The notes under the pieces: generated by a model
Told to the model about the DNA's origin: nothing
Databases searched by the model: none
The model's input: only the letters and a program-made list of their open reading frames with translations
Position numbers and translations under genes: made by a program
Assembly (NCBI GenBank): GCA_015478945.1
Contig: JABUQX010097179.1
Span: forward strand, 1-26,810
Origin: Trachelipus rathkii
Taxonomy: Eukaryota > Arthropoda > Malacostraca > Isopoda > Trachelipodidae
Length of the DNA: 26,810 bases
Reading direction: 5' to 3'
Part shown: piece after piece, positions 1 to 9,989 of the stretch
Layout of the letters: each line of letters begins with the position of its first letter
Position numbering within the stretch: position 1 is the first letter of the stretch

Positions 1-775
1 CGGTCTCAAATTAATCCAGTATTGCCCCACTCCGGTAACGAACTGACTCTGTCCATCGAGAAATAACCATATTCCCTTACTCCCCTGCCTCCTCCTCCTC
101 CTCCTCCTCCTCCTAACTAATGACTACTACTGCTACCACTATTACTAGTCCTTCCTATCAAAGCTTCCTCAAAACCTGCTTACTAAATTCCTCTCAAGAT
201 ATTACTTTAGTCTTCCGCTTTCTTACTAAATGATAGCCCAAATCCTATTAAATAATGGCCCACAAAGCAAACCCGCTAATAGGACGGCAAATATATTTTA
301 AAAAGCCAAATATATAATTAACAAAAACCTATAATATTTAGGAAGACAGAAAGAACTGGATTTTAGATAGCGGTAAGTAACAGTAGCCAGTCTGCAGGTA
401 CTACTTCATTTGCGAATGAAGAGACATTTAACATAAAACATACGCATTAAAACCCAACAGAAATTACACTGACGTTCTAATCACGGTTCAGAATTTTAAC
501 CAAATGGGCTACAATAATTTTTTGACTTAACTTTACATGGGGAAAACATACCAGAACTTTATTGTCATATGTGACAATCTTTGGGTGGTTTTAGTACAAC
601 CTTTGATAATTCTAAGGGCTGCGTTTTGCCTAAATAACCCAAGAATAAACTTACAAACACAACAAAATACAATTGAAGTAAACAACAAATAACCTTACTA
701 CTCGTAGCCCATACCGGACTCTCTACCCACCAATAACCCTTGCCAAAAAAAGGAGAATCCCCCCCGCATACCTAA
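1..775. other. Unassigned AT-rich leader, left of gypsy pol
   Basis: No reading frame of useful length and no recognised domain. It holds a short (CCT)n run at 87-114. If the gypsy copy to the right was ever full length, this is where its 5' LTR, gag and protease should lie, but I cannot recognise a gag zinc knuckle, an aspartic protease or a primer-binding site. A near-palindrome with 7-bp arms lies around 561-578. Confidence 0.4.
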
Positions 776-1141
776 GTTGCCCAACATACAGAAGGTAAAC
801 CATACAGAGACTATGCCCCTCTACTCCGACGGACGTTTCTAACTCCTAACAATCTTTTAATTGATACTAACATTTCCTATAATTTATCTACTTTAGAAGA
901 CACAGAAATAGCTCCTTATTCTAAATACACTCTTTCTGTTAAAGCTTCTTCCCCCGCTCATACTTCTCCTCCTGACAATTTTATTCTGTCCACAGAGAAC
1001 ACTTATATCAGCAACTTTCTTTTTGCTGGTAGTGTACTGAGTTCGGCCTCCGACGGCCAAGTTCTCCTGGACATAATAAATATGAGCGCTTCTTCCCCGC
1101 AATTCCCTTCCTCAAAAATACCGTCCTATACCCAGGGCTAA
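776..1141 (+). pseudogene. Gypsy pol linker region (between protease and RT), open frame without ATG
   Basis: A frame of about 121 codons stays open from the stop at 773-775 to the TAA at 1139-1141 and has no ATG. It carries LLIDT near 854-868, then IAPYSKYTLSV near 908-940, and GQVLLDIINMS near 1055-1087. Linker regions ahead of the RT in gypsy-type pol proteins often show this pattern: a serine/proline-rich stretch with a V/I-x-N-x-S core. Position and strand fit the RT that follows. LLIDT could be a worn protease D-T-G motif, but the glycine is missing and I would not call it. The frame then shifts; a short continuation (NPIIVLDEPPP) can be read in another frame from about 1140. Family assignment is by context, not by a strong motif. 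Confidence 0.4.
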
Positions 1142-1574
1142 TCCTATTATAGTTCTTGACGAACCACCTCCAACGACGTCCAATGTAAATTTGGTCAACT
1201 TTTTTCCAAAGGTTTAACTCCAACTCAGCTTAGAAATACTTTCAAAAACTCGTCCAGGAGATCTTTCAAAAAATAAATGAAGAATTTGCTGTTCCAATTA
1301 CAGGAGACTCCAGAATCAGTCTAGACAAAGGGCTTAGAATTGATCTGTTGATGACTTTACAGGAGATGGTAATAGGCTTAGAAAGATGATGAACGTCCCC
1401 ATTGTGTTCCCGTTAACATCAAATTTTCCATACAACCTTAAAGAAAACCGCTCCAAAGGTACTGGTACCGACCAGCCCAGACCACGCCTCCCCATAAATA
1501 ACTTGACCCAATAAGACCGGATTGGGGTGCAAGTCCGCCGCAACAAAAAGGGTACATCCGTTCCAATCATGTAG
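1142..1574 (+). pseudogene. Decayed gypsy pol segment ahead of RT
   Basis: Short overlapping open stretches in different frames suggest a broken coding segment that joins the linker frame to the RT. Examples are NPIIVLDEPPP at about 1140-1172 and LTPTQLRNTFKN at about 1215-1250. The second looks like the helix before the RT N-terminus in gypsy elements, but the match is weak. Stops and frameshifts are frequent. No other feature was found. Confidence 0.25.
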
Positions 1575-2312
1575 CTCCCCATCGTCGACCCCTTCTGCTC
1601 GTCGATTCCAAGAAAATACTCCTCAACTCCAAAAATTGTGGCCGATTACAGGCACATTAACGCACATACGGTGTTAGACCGCTTCCCCCTTCCTTGTATT
1701 GCTGACATCCTCTCTACGCTGGGAAAATCCAAAATTTTCAGCAGTCTCGATCTTCTCGACGCTTACCATTGTCTGGAAATCGAGGAAGAGACACAACCGC
1801 TACTAGCCTTCCGCACTCCGCGAGGTCAGTATGCACCTACAAGACTCAATTTTGGTTTGTCCAACGCACCCCCAGTGTTCGCAAGGACAATGGAAATGGT
1901 GTTGTCTCACCTCCTAGGTGACGCATGCAGAGTCTTCTTGGACGATGTCTTAATACTTGGGGAAACATTAAAAGAACATTTCGGTAACTTAGAAAAAGTT
2001 TTCCAATCTTTTAGAAAGAATAAGATGAAGATTAAACTTGCTAAATGTAAGTTTCTTCGAAACAGCCTCCTTTTTCTGGGTTTTAAAATTTCCCAAGACG
2101 GAATCTCACCTGACCCCATAAAACTCCAGACTCTTACTTCATTCAAACCTCCTACTAACGTAGCAGAAACCAGATTTTTGCTTGGTTTCCTGAACTACTT
2201 TAATCACTTGATCGACTCCTACTCCGTCCTTGCCAAACCTATAACAAAATTACTACAAAAGAATGCAACATTTTCTGGGGACCCGAGCAACAAAGAGCTT
2301 TTCTCATCTTAA
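1575..2312 (+). pseudogene. Ty3/gypsy-type reverse transcriptase domain (pol fragment)
   Basis: Copies the element RNA into DNA. The frame is open from after a TAG at 1572-1574, so the GTG at 1638 is not a real start. DYRHIN (from 1644) matches the conserved DYR.LN block. FPLPCIADIL, then FSSLDLLDAYH with the first catalytic Asp, AFRTPRGQYAPTRLNFGLSNAP, and the active-site FLDD box (both Asp codons at 1941-1946) follow in the usual order. Next come the KCKF / LGF...DGISPDPIK thumb block and the RFLLGFLNYF block that ends RT and leads into RNase H. The YxDD tyrosine is Phe here. A single frameshift near 2272-2280 breaks the join: the downstream frame (beginning WGPEQQ) is the natural continuation, and the present frame runs to a TAA at 2310-2312. 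RT type is certain; copy activity is excluded. Confidence 0.9.
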
Positions 2313-2735
2313 AAGATAAGTTGTTACTCCAACCCCAATTAAGATTCCCGGATTACTCCAAGGAATTTTATATCAACACTGATGCCTCTAACCTAGGGCT
2401 CGGTGCTGTCCTATACCAATTAGACGAGAATGGCAAAGAAAAGCCATTATCCTTCATCTCCAGAGCACTAAACAAATCCGAAGCTAACTATAAAACTATC
2501 GAACAAGAAGCATTGGCCATGTCTTGTGCTTTGCAGAAAGTTCAAAATACGGTACTTCGGCTTAATCCGCTTACAAATTATCACGGATAACGCAACCGTT
2601 GATTCACCTCATGCGTCATAAAAACTTACAGGACGTTTAGAAAGATGGAATTTATTTATAGCCCACTTTAATCCAACAATTATTTACAAACAAGGCAAAA
2701 CTTAATATATTCCTGACTTATTTTAAGTAGAAATC
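2276..2735 (+). pseudogene. Gypsy RNase H domain, frameshifted
   Basis: Degrades the RNA strand during reverse transcription. After the frameshift the frame reads through KDKLLLQPQLRFPDYSKEF and INTDASNLGLGAVLYQ, with the first RNase H Asp in TDAS. SFISRALNKSE and NYKTIEQEALA follow, with the Glu in IEQEALA. This order is standard for the RT-linked RNase H of gypsy elements. A second shift near 2550-2570 moves the reading to another frame. There IITDNATV carries the second Asp, and then LTGRLERWN (GRLERW at 2632-2649) and a worn GK..Y.PDL block close the domain. The upstream frame stops at 2588-2590. All three expected acidic motifs are visible but in two frames. Confidence 0.85.
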
Positions 2736-3009
2736 CCCCTCCTTGCTCTTATTCTTTTGCACAAAATACTGTACTCCTTACTGGAACTATCCCTTTGACT
2801 AAAGAAAATATTGTAAATGAACAAAAGACATGTAAACGCCTTAAAACCATCTATGAATATGCAAAACCCATCATCTCTCATAACAAACCTCTTCAGCAAC
2901 AAGACACTTCTGCTGACACTTTCCCCCCCATGTTTTAATCGATGACATATTGCATTATGCAACACAGTCTGGACGTTTCCTTATCCAAGTACAGACACAT
3001 TAATCCACT
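2736..3009 (+). pseudogene. Gypsy pol tether between RNase H and integrase (decayed)
   Basis: Lies between the end of RNase H and the integrase zinc finger, the interval expected for the tether of a gypsy pol. No frame stays open for long and no motif is recognisable. It is assigned to the element purely by position. Confidence 0.35.
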
Positions 3010-3180
3010 CCGTCATTGAACACTCCCATGCCTCCTTAGGAGCGGGACACTGCGGGGAACGCAGAGAACCGAATTTAGAATTAGAGAAAGATACATTTTC
3101 CCCCAAATTACAACACTTACCCAAATGATTAAGTTGTACTACGATGTTCCTTCCTGCCCAAAGACCTTAAAGGTAAATAT
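3010..3180 (+). pseudogene. Gypsy integrase N-terminal zinc-binding (HHCC) remnant
   Basis: The forward translation near 3018 gives HSHASLGAGHCGERR, the H-x(n)-GH.G.R start of a retroelement integrase zinc finger. A one-base shift then gives FRIRERYIFPQI and later IKLYYDV.SCPKT, matching the usual R...Y.FP...... C..C...K layout. Only one of the two Cys positions is kept, and the two halves are in different frames. The fold is therefore broken. Position directly after the tether and before the catalytic core supports the call. Confidence 0.65.
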
Positions 3181-3199
3181 TTCCAAAAACCCCCTATAT

Positions 3200-3600
3200 A
3201 AGTCATACCCCCTCCCTATGAACCTTTTTCGCAGAAGATCCACTTAGACATTTTAATGGACCTTTATCCACAAATGCAAAATTACAACAATTGTTAAAAT
3301 ATATCCTTTGCATGAAAAGACTCTCCTTACTAGGTAATGTTGAACGTTGTCCCCCTAAAACAACAATAACTAACCCGACATTGGCCACAGGCTATCCCTA
3401 GAGAGGATAATCTGTCCGCCATTCTACTCCAAGTAATTATTTCCCGATCGGCACCGGAACTAACTTCTCCAACTTTTAAAGAGATTGTGGCCGAGATGGC
3501 TGCAATTAAGGCAGTTAACATAGTCTGCTGCGAGCACGCCTCAGAGTAAATGCAGTTGGGTTGAATAAAAGAAAAATCATAAGATAAGGCAATTATCTAC
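3200..3600 (+). pseudogene. Gypsy integrase catalytic core, heavily decayed
   Basis: The core would insert the DNA copy into the genome. EPFSQKIHLDI near 3218-3250 matches the block that holds the first Asp of the D,D-35-E triad. Further on, short pieces in changing frames keep order with the family: KYILCM, GNVE, a region near 3445 resembling the second Asp block (SDR-type, in one frame), FKEIVAEMAAIKA near 3475-3513, and a QS-containing piece that may stand for the P..NG..ER block with the catalytic Glu. No frame is open across the domain; at least three shifts are needed. Assignment rests on the first block and on position between the zinc finger and the GPY/F module. Confidence 0.6.
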
Positions 3601-3963
3601 GACACGATGTCAACACCAAATCTAATGACTGGGTAATACATTCCCAATTCAACACAAAACTGCCATAAATTCAACTTACCATTCCGCCATCGGTACTTCC
3701 CCACACTTCCTTCCTTTACACTTCACAATAACACGTCCTTCCTTGGAACGCTTCCAACTATTCATGCCTTTTACTTCCTACACAACCAACCCCCGTAATA
3801 CATAAATGATTATGTGATGGAAAAATAGCCGAGCGATGCCCACCCTAATTAGAAGACCAAGCTCGTGAACATTTACACGCAGAAACAGAAAAACAAATTC
3901 TCAGACAATTACCTAAATCTGGGGCTATCCAAATGAAAATAGGCAATTTAGTTCACATCTTGA
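3601..3963 (+). pseudogene. Gypsy integrase, region between core and GPY/F (decayed)
   Basis: The DNA here has the element's composition and little open frame. From about 3842 one frame reads EDQAREHLHAETEKQILRQL. That matches the Q.ARE..........Q helix that precedes the GPY/F module in many gypsy integrases. It is followed by MKIGNLVHILNKR at about 3934-3972, the usual G-D/N-L-V-h start of that module. The frame then shifts near 3970. Confidence 0.5.
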
Positions 3964-4746
3964 ATAAACGTCCTAAAGCCTAAACAAACCCCCAAACTTG
4001 CCCAAAAATGGACAGGTCCTTATAGAATCCTACAGTTTGTTCCTTATAACAAACTGTTACTCCAATGTCTAAATTCCTCAAAATCTTTTATTGTCCACAG
4101 GGATAATGTAAAAATATCTAAAGTTACAAATAATTTCCAACCCCTTCCCCAACAACAACCCCACGGCGACCTACATACAAAAACAAGACCTCCTCCAAAA
4201 CAAATTCAACAAATTACAATACCCCAACAACCCATACGAAACATACCACATACCATATACGCTCCACCAAACACAATATTCCCAACACAAACCCAACAAC
4301 GACCACAAAGTCAACCACCGACTACACCAACAACTCCTTTACACATTCCTTCCTTACACCGACAGAATTTACAACAAAGACAATTATTCCCACATGAAGA
4401 AACTGCATCACCAGAACAAATTTCTCCAACACCATACAGACCTCCTTTGCTACAAAGACAACAAATTCCACCGGAAGAACCCACTTCCCATGAAGCATCT
4501 TCCCATGCACATAATAAGATCACCTATGAAAAATTTCCAAATCTTACCTTCCCCCTCCAAAATTTACAACCTTTGACAAAAGACTTATCATCACCCCCAC
4601 CACCGACTCAAGTCCTGATTTTCTTTAGAACGAACCTCGCCAACCTTACCCCCGCTAAGAGATCCTTCTCAGAAACAGTCCCACCTCCACAACCCCACTA
4701 CTTTAGCCAGAAGATATCTCCCTACCGCCTCCAGACACCAGAGTGA
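3964..4746 (+). pseudogene. Integrase C-terminal GPY/F module with long Gln/Pro-rich tail
   Basis: One frame stays open for 261 codons, from after the TGA at 3961-3963 to the TGA at 4744-4746, with no early ATG. It begins with PKLAQKWTGPYRILQF (from 3991), the GPY/F module of gypsy integrases, then FIVHRDNVK, the conserved H-x-x-N/D-V/L-K closing motif. The module binds DNA or chromatin and helps choose the insertion site. From about codon 55 the protein becomes rich in Gln, Pro, Thr and His (PLPQQQP, TPTTPLHIPS and similar), without further recognisable folds. The rest of the element is riddled with breaks, yet this part is not, which is notable. Frame and strand fit the upstream helix after one shift at about 3970. 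Confidence 0.8.
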
Positions 4747-4973
4747 ATGATCCATCCTACCAGACCAGTTCCTTAACATTCCGAAATCCTGACCATAACC
4801 CACGACCCCTATGCAATTACGAAAACCAGACCAACACCTGCTACTATTTATGGAGACAAAGAGAAATTATTTAACCTTCCTAAACAAACTTTTACTGCAG
4901 GAGAGTCATCCACCTCCAAGACCTCCCCACCAACTTAAAATTTTCTTTTCTTTTTCTCCCCCAGGGGGAACAT

Positions 4974-4995
4974 CACATATTTGAAAACATATGTG
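4974..4995. repeat. Short inverted repeat after the putative polypurine tract
   Basis: Perfect 7-bp arms CACATAT / ATATGTG are separated by eight bases. It lies immediately right of the purine run AGGGGGAA. It could be part of a lost 3' LTR start or chance in AT-rich DNA. Confidence 0.35.
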
Positions 4996-6440
4996 AAGCA
5001 TAATAACATCTTTTGAAACAAACACCATCAAAAACATTATTTTTAAAAAACTATCTCCAACATTTCTAAAGAGGTAAATTAATAATTAAAAACCGAAATT
5101 TTAGGATAGAAATCTCGATGAATTAAAAACTTTATGTACTAGTCAAATTATAACTTAAATACCCAACAACTTAATCAGCTTAATATTTTTCATGTTATTT
5201 TGCAACTTAAAATATCGACAGCATATATCAAATTCATTTTAATTTTTCTATTATATCTTAAATATTAACAACCATAAGATTTTAATATTTTTTTAATCCA
5301 TTTATAACTTAAATTAGTAACAACATAATCAAAGCTCAATATTTCTTTTTTCTATTTATTTTATTAACTTAATACTACAACATAAGTCACCTCCCAAAAA
5401 AGAAATTTAATCATAACATAACCTTTGAAAATACATTTCCAAATCTCAATTCTCACATCCATTCTACACATTAAAGCAACTCTAACTATTTATCCAAATT
5501 TAGAATCCATTGACACCTATTAAAGAACATTTTTTTAAGACCGTTTCTTTTCTTTTTTTTCTCCCGAGCCGGGTCTATTTCCTAATTAGAAATTACCAAT
5601 CTAATCAAAATAAAATATATATTTTAATTAGATTTTATAAAATGTTCTTTAATCGTAATTTTCATTAGGAGCTATTCCGTTGAAAATTTTCCACCCCCTC
5701 CATCAATATTCTTCTTGTTTTTGTTTTTTTAAACGTTTTCGGATTACCAAGATTTAATATTATCACAAACTATTTATTAAATATTTATATAAGATGCATT
5801 TAAAAGTCAAAATCCGAAAAAAAAAAAATAATAATAATTTACTGAGTAACAAAAGTACATTCTAAAACTGTTTTAAAAAGATTTTTGAAAAATGCATTAC
5901 GATAACAAAATTCAGATTTGAAGACACGTGGGAACGAAGAATTTTGGGAAGTTTCGTTCATTCTATTCATTAATTTATTTTATCATATTTAACACGTAAT
6001 TAACCTTAACTGTAGTCACATGTTAATATTCCAAATTTTTTTTATTACCTATTTTAATGATTTTAAACCAAAAACCTTATTAAATATAAAACATTGAAAA
6101 CATGATATTGGCGTTTCTTTGTGGGATTTCGCTCAGTCTCCATAAGCATCTTTCATTCGACATCATTTTAAAATTGGAGTTGGCTTTTGAGAATAGCGGT
6201 GGCAAGTTGTTTAAGTGTGGAAAATTTAATTCTGAAAATAAGTGATAACAAAATATACACAATTGTTTTTTTTTTTTTTGCGGTGGTTGTGAAATTATTT
6301 ACAAATAATTTAAGATTTGCGTACCTTTCTTTTTATATCGTTTGATTCTTGGTAAGTTAGAACTTTATTTGAGCATGATTTATTAATCTTGAGCTTGTGT
6401 GTGTGTGCGCGCACGTGTTAGAAGATAACGAGACCTAATC
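4996..6440. other. AT-rich non-coding DNA
   Basis: No credible coding frame, RNA gene or element end. T-rich runs occur at about 5524-5565 and 6267-6279. The short reverse-strand frame at 6080-6262 has no recognisable motif and lies in very AT-rich DNA, so it is not called. A small GT run occurs at about 6398-6412. Confidence 0.5.
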
Positions 6441-6730
6441 TCCTTTCTAGACCAAGCATGAATGATAAAAAAATAGCTTAATCATTATAATGATTGTGAT
6501 CACCATAATAATAGTTGTAATAATAATAACTATATAAATAATTATAGTAGTAATAAAAATATTTTTATTAAAAATAATAATTTTATAATAGTAGTAAGAA
6601 TTATGAAAATAATTTCTATAATGGTTATAATGGCGATAATAATTATAATACGATAATTTAATCATAATATTTTAAAAAATAAGATTTTTATAATTAATAA
6701 TACTTAATGGAATTGAATATAATAATAAAT

Positions 6731-6825
<95 letters not shown>

Positions 6826-7715
6826 TAAAAATAATAATAATTTAATAATAAAATATAACAATAATAAATAATTAAATATTAATAATATATAATAATAATA
6901 ATATATAATAAATATAATAATAATATAATAATAATAATTATATAATAATAGAATATAAAATTAATTTTTACTAAAAAATTATAATAAAATCAATAATAAT
7001 TACAGTAACAAAAATTTTAAGCTACCATAATTATAAAATAATTTTTTTAAAAATTATAACTAATTTAAAGAATTACTCTTCATAAAATTATAATAATTAT
7101 GATTCTAAAAATATAAAAAAAATAATAAAAAAAATTTTTTAAAAAAAAAAAAAAAAAAAATTAAAAAATAATTTTTATAATTGATTTTTTTAATAATTAA
7201 AATTCTAATAATAATAATAAATATAGGTGTGAAATGAGTGTATTTAATTTGAAAATGACATTTTGACGATTTTTTTTTACTATTAAAAATTAAGATTTAT
7301 AAAACTATTAACCACAAAAATTTAACTAAATACTTCAAATATAACAATAAATAAATTTTAATAATTAGAATATATGATTAATAAATAATTAAGATAAAAG
7401 TTTTAATAAGAATATTGTATTTATAACAATAAAAATTATAATAATATATTTATATTATAGTGAAAATATTTTTTTTTTATTGCACAAATTTCATAAATAA
7501 AAAGAAGCTATCAATAAAAAAAACCTTTGATAGAAGCAGAACGGATATTAATAATTTTTTTTTTTTTTAATTTTTTTTTGAAAGCATTTTAACGTTCGGC
7601 AAAATCAATTTCCCTTCTTGCATTTTTAAACTTAACATAATTAATGTAAATTTTGGCCATTTAACAAGAGGTCATATAATTTTTAAATATCGGATAAAAT
7701 TTAATCGTATTTTTA
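6441..7715. repeat. AT-only low-complexity DNA with (AAT)n core
   Basis: Over a kilobase of almost pure A/T. A clean (AAT)n array lies at about 6739-6824, surrounded by imperfect AAT/ATA interruptions. A run of 20 A lies at 7141-7160 after T6. Poly(T) tracts occur near 7551-7580. Reading frames here encode only Ile/Tyr/Asn/Lys low-complexity peptides and are not genes. Confidence 0.85.
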
Positions 7716-7717
7716 CT

Positions 7718-8000
7718 GCATGGCGGACCTGATTAACTGCATGGTATATTAAATCCTATGGTATAGAATTTTTATTTTAAGCTGCCCTGTAGACTTTCGT
7801 GCTAATTTTCATATTAGTTTCGTATTTTAAAAATGCATGGTAGATCTGACCCTAATTTTATTGTATATTTATTTTAAGCTGCCCTGTAGAATTTTTGTGC
7901 TCATTTTTATATTAGTTTTCATTTTAAACTGCATGGTAGATCTGAACCTAAGTTCATTGCATTTTTTTTTTAGCTGCACTGTATTTTGGGGTAAACTTTA
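7718..8000. repeat. ~96-bp diverged tandem repeat, about 2.7 copies
   Basis: GCTGCCCTGTAGA occurs at 7781 and 7878, and GCTGCACTGTA at 7973 (spacing 97 and 95). GCATGGTAGATCTGA occurs at 7835 and 7931 (spacing 96), with a looser match (GCATGGCGGACCTGA) at 7718. The units share order and orientation, so this is a tandem array with clear divergence between copies. A frame of 78 codons at 7837-8073 crosses it, but its product is only Leu/Phe-rich and is not called. Confidence 0.8.
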
Positions 8001-8299
8001 TGGTTTATCTTTCTTTTTTTTACCCACCGCACATTTTTTTAACATTCATATTTTTTTTTTGGAGATTTTTTAAATATATTATTTAGTTATCTTTTGATTT
8101 TTTTTCTCATGATGAATACAAGTTAAAGTGATTTTATGTTATATTTATTTATATAATTTTTCGCTGCCACGTCCGATCTCTTTTTAACTATATGTTATTT
8201 TTCTTTTTACTCCTCAGGCGTGGTAGATGGTGGTATATTTTAGCGTAAATAAAAATTCCGTTGCGATCCATTTGGCCTTTAATTTATAAATACCTTACA

Positions 8300-8450
8300 A
8301 AGAAGGTATAAATATATATATAATAATATATATATATATACTTATATATATATATATATAATATATATATATATATATAGTATATATTATATAATATATA
8401 TATCATATATCATATATATATGAAAATAATATATATATATATTTATATTA

Positions 8451-8493
<43 letters not shown>

Positions 8494-8622
8494 TATATAT
8501 ATATATAGTATATATATATATATATATATTATATATATTAATATTATATAATATATATATATATATATAATATATTATATATATATTAATATATATTATA
8601 TATATATTATATATAATATAAT
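8300..8622. repeat. (AT)n microsatellite, interrupted
   Basis: Alternating AT broken by single-base slips (ATATTATATA and similar). The flanks are unique. No coding content. Confidence 0.95.
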
Positions 8623-8797
8623 TTTGGTGTGTCAGCTAAATTCGTTGTTCTGATTTTGAAATGAACGTAGTCCTAATTAGTCACGCACACCTTCATTACA
8701 TCGACTCGAGGGAAATTTTTTTCCTCTTATAAATTATCTTCCAAAAAGTTTCTCCAAGTGGCATAAAGAAATTTTTTTTTATCTGAATTGTTTTAAT

Positions 8798-9022
8798 TCT
8801 CTCTCTCTCTCTCTCTTCTCTCCTCTCTCGACCCTGATGCAGTTGAGTCCCTCCAATCGTCCTCCTCTCTCTCCCATCTCCTCATCCTCCTCCTCTCTCT
8901 TCTCTCTCTCTCAGTGTGTCTCTCTCTCTCTCATCTCTCTTCTCTCTTCATCTCTGATCTCTTCCTCCTCGCTCTCCTCTTTCCTCTCTTCCTCTCTCTC
9001 TCTCGTCTCCTCATCTCTCTCA
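8798..9022. repeat. Polypyrimidine (CT)n / (TCC)n low-complexity tract
   Basis: The plus strand is nearly all C/T: (CT)n at 8798-8813, then mixed CTC/TCC/TCAT motifs to about 9022. It gives overlapping Ser/Leu-rich frames (8837-9073 and 8914-9114), which are by-products of the repeat. Such a homopurine-homopyrimidine tract can adopt triplex DNA. Confidence 0.9.
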
Positions 9023-9211
9023 ATACTGAGAATAAAAGATACTTTTCCGAAATCAAAATTTTTTTATTTTTAATTGTATTTTTACCCTTAGACGCCTTAT
9101 ATACGAGCGCCTAAAACGCGACTTTGTTCCATTTATACAAGCGTTTAAAGAGCTCATCATATGGAGGGAACAATGTATTAAACATTGACCTATTCAACTG
9201 GGTTTACCGAA

Positions 9212-9520
9212 GCTTTAGAAACGCGGCGTTACTTCAGCGCTTTAGAAACACGGCGTTACTTCAGCGCTTTAGAAACGCGGCGTTACTTCAGCGCTTTAGA
9301 AACGCGGCGTTACTTCAGCGCTTTAGAAACGCGGCGTTACTTCAGCGCTTTAGAAACGCGGCGTTACTTCAGCGCTTTAGAAACGCGGCGTTACTTCAGC
9401 GCTTTAGAAACGCGGCGTTACTGTCAGCGCTTTAGAAAACGCGGGCGTTACTTCTTCAGCGCTTAGAAACGCGGCAATTACTTACTTCAGCGTTTAGAAA
9501 AACTGCGGCGTTACTTCAGC
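9212..9520. repeat. 27-bp minisatellite, 11 tandem copies
   Basis: Unit starts lie at 9212, 9239, 9266, 9293, 9320, 9347, 9374, 9401, 9429, 9461 and 9492. The first eight are exactly 27 bp and nearly identical; copy two has one G-to-A change in ACGCGG. The last three carry small insertions (28, 32 and 31 bp, then 28 bp). Each unit contains AACGCGGCGTT and AGCGCT, so it is far more GC-rich than its surroundings and has three or more CpG per copy. As 27 is a multiple of three, two frames run open through the array, giving 9-residue peptide repeats (RFRNAALLQ and ALETRRYFS). With no start context or homologue these are probably not translated. Related scraps (GAGCGCCTAAAACGCG at about 9105, AAGCGTTTAAAGAG at about 9139) precede the array. 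Confidence 0.95.
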
Positions 9521-9621
9521 GTTTTTTTTTTTAAACGTTCCCATAAATTGGTCTTAGATAAGGTATCGAGTCAGCATAAATTTACTCTTCAAAATTTAAG
9601 CGTAAAATTTATCGATCGTCG

Positions 9622-9629
9622 CCCATATG
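9622..9629 (+). repeat. Left target-site duplication of the 963-bp hAT element
   Basis: CCCATATG immediately left of the TIR; the identical octamer lies immediately right of the other TIR (10593-10600). Eight bases is the hallmark TSD length of the hAT superfamily. Confidence 0.92.
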
Positions 9630-9989
9630 TAGGCTGGCCAGACGTCCCGTATTTTGCGGGACTTGTCCCTGCATTTTCAACTATTTAGATCTTTTATTGT
9701 CCCGCAAAAAATCTTTCCCATTGCGGGACAGTGTAAGATCCTGCAATGTGATGTAAGCCACCAAAATTTATCAAATTCGACGATTTGATGTCACTACAGA
9801 CAAGTTTAAAAGAGTTTTGAGGCAGATTTTCAAAAGGCGAATTTACGTTCTGAATAACTCCGGTACAGAAGTATAATGTTAATCGCCAATCAAGAGACAC
9901 CATTTCAGAAGTCAGAATTTCCAATTTTACAAAACCCATAAATTTTTTTAAGAATTTTTTTTGTTTTATGTCTACCGGGATCCAGAAAA

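Larger units (their letters stand above)
776..4970 (+). mobile_element. Degenerate Ty3/gypsy LTR-retrotransposon (internal region)
   Basis: RT, RNase H, integrase zinc finger, integrase core and GPY/F module occur once each, in the order that defines Ty3/gypsy (integrase after RNase H; Ty1/copia has it before RT). All are on the plus strand. Frameshifts and stops separate nearly every domain, so this is a dead copy. The purine-rich AGGGGGAA at about 4963-4970 is placed where a polypurine tract next to the 3' LTR would be. I could not find two matching LTRs, so the outer limits are not set. An env gene is not seen. Confidence 0.8.

Noticed and set aside
540..4995. Left and right LTRs of the gypsy element based on GGGGAA..CAT and CATATGTGA being near both ends (about 539-578 and 4964-4995)
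   Set aside because: The shared words are too short and the sequences around them do not align.
8837..9114. Ser/Leu-rich frames as a signal peptide or membrane protein
   Set aside because: They arise from a polypyrimidine tract; hydrophobicity is a by-product of CTC/TCT codons.
9124..9466. Two frames of about 100 codons through the minisatellite as repeat proteins
   Set aside because: They are open only because 27 is a multiple of three; there is no start context, homologue or conserved sequence outside the repeat.
9212..9520. Regular 27-bp repeat as a possible CRISPR array
   Set aside because: Units abut with no unique spacers, and the context is eukaryotic transposon DNA.
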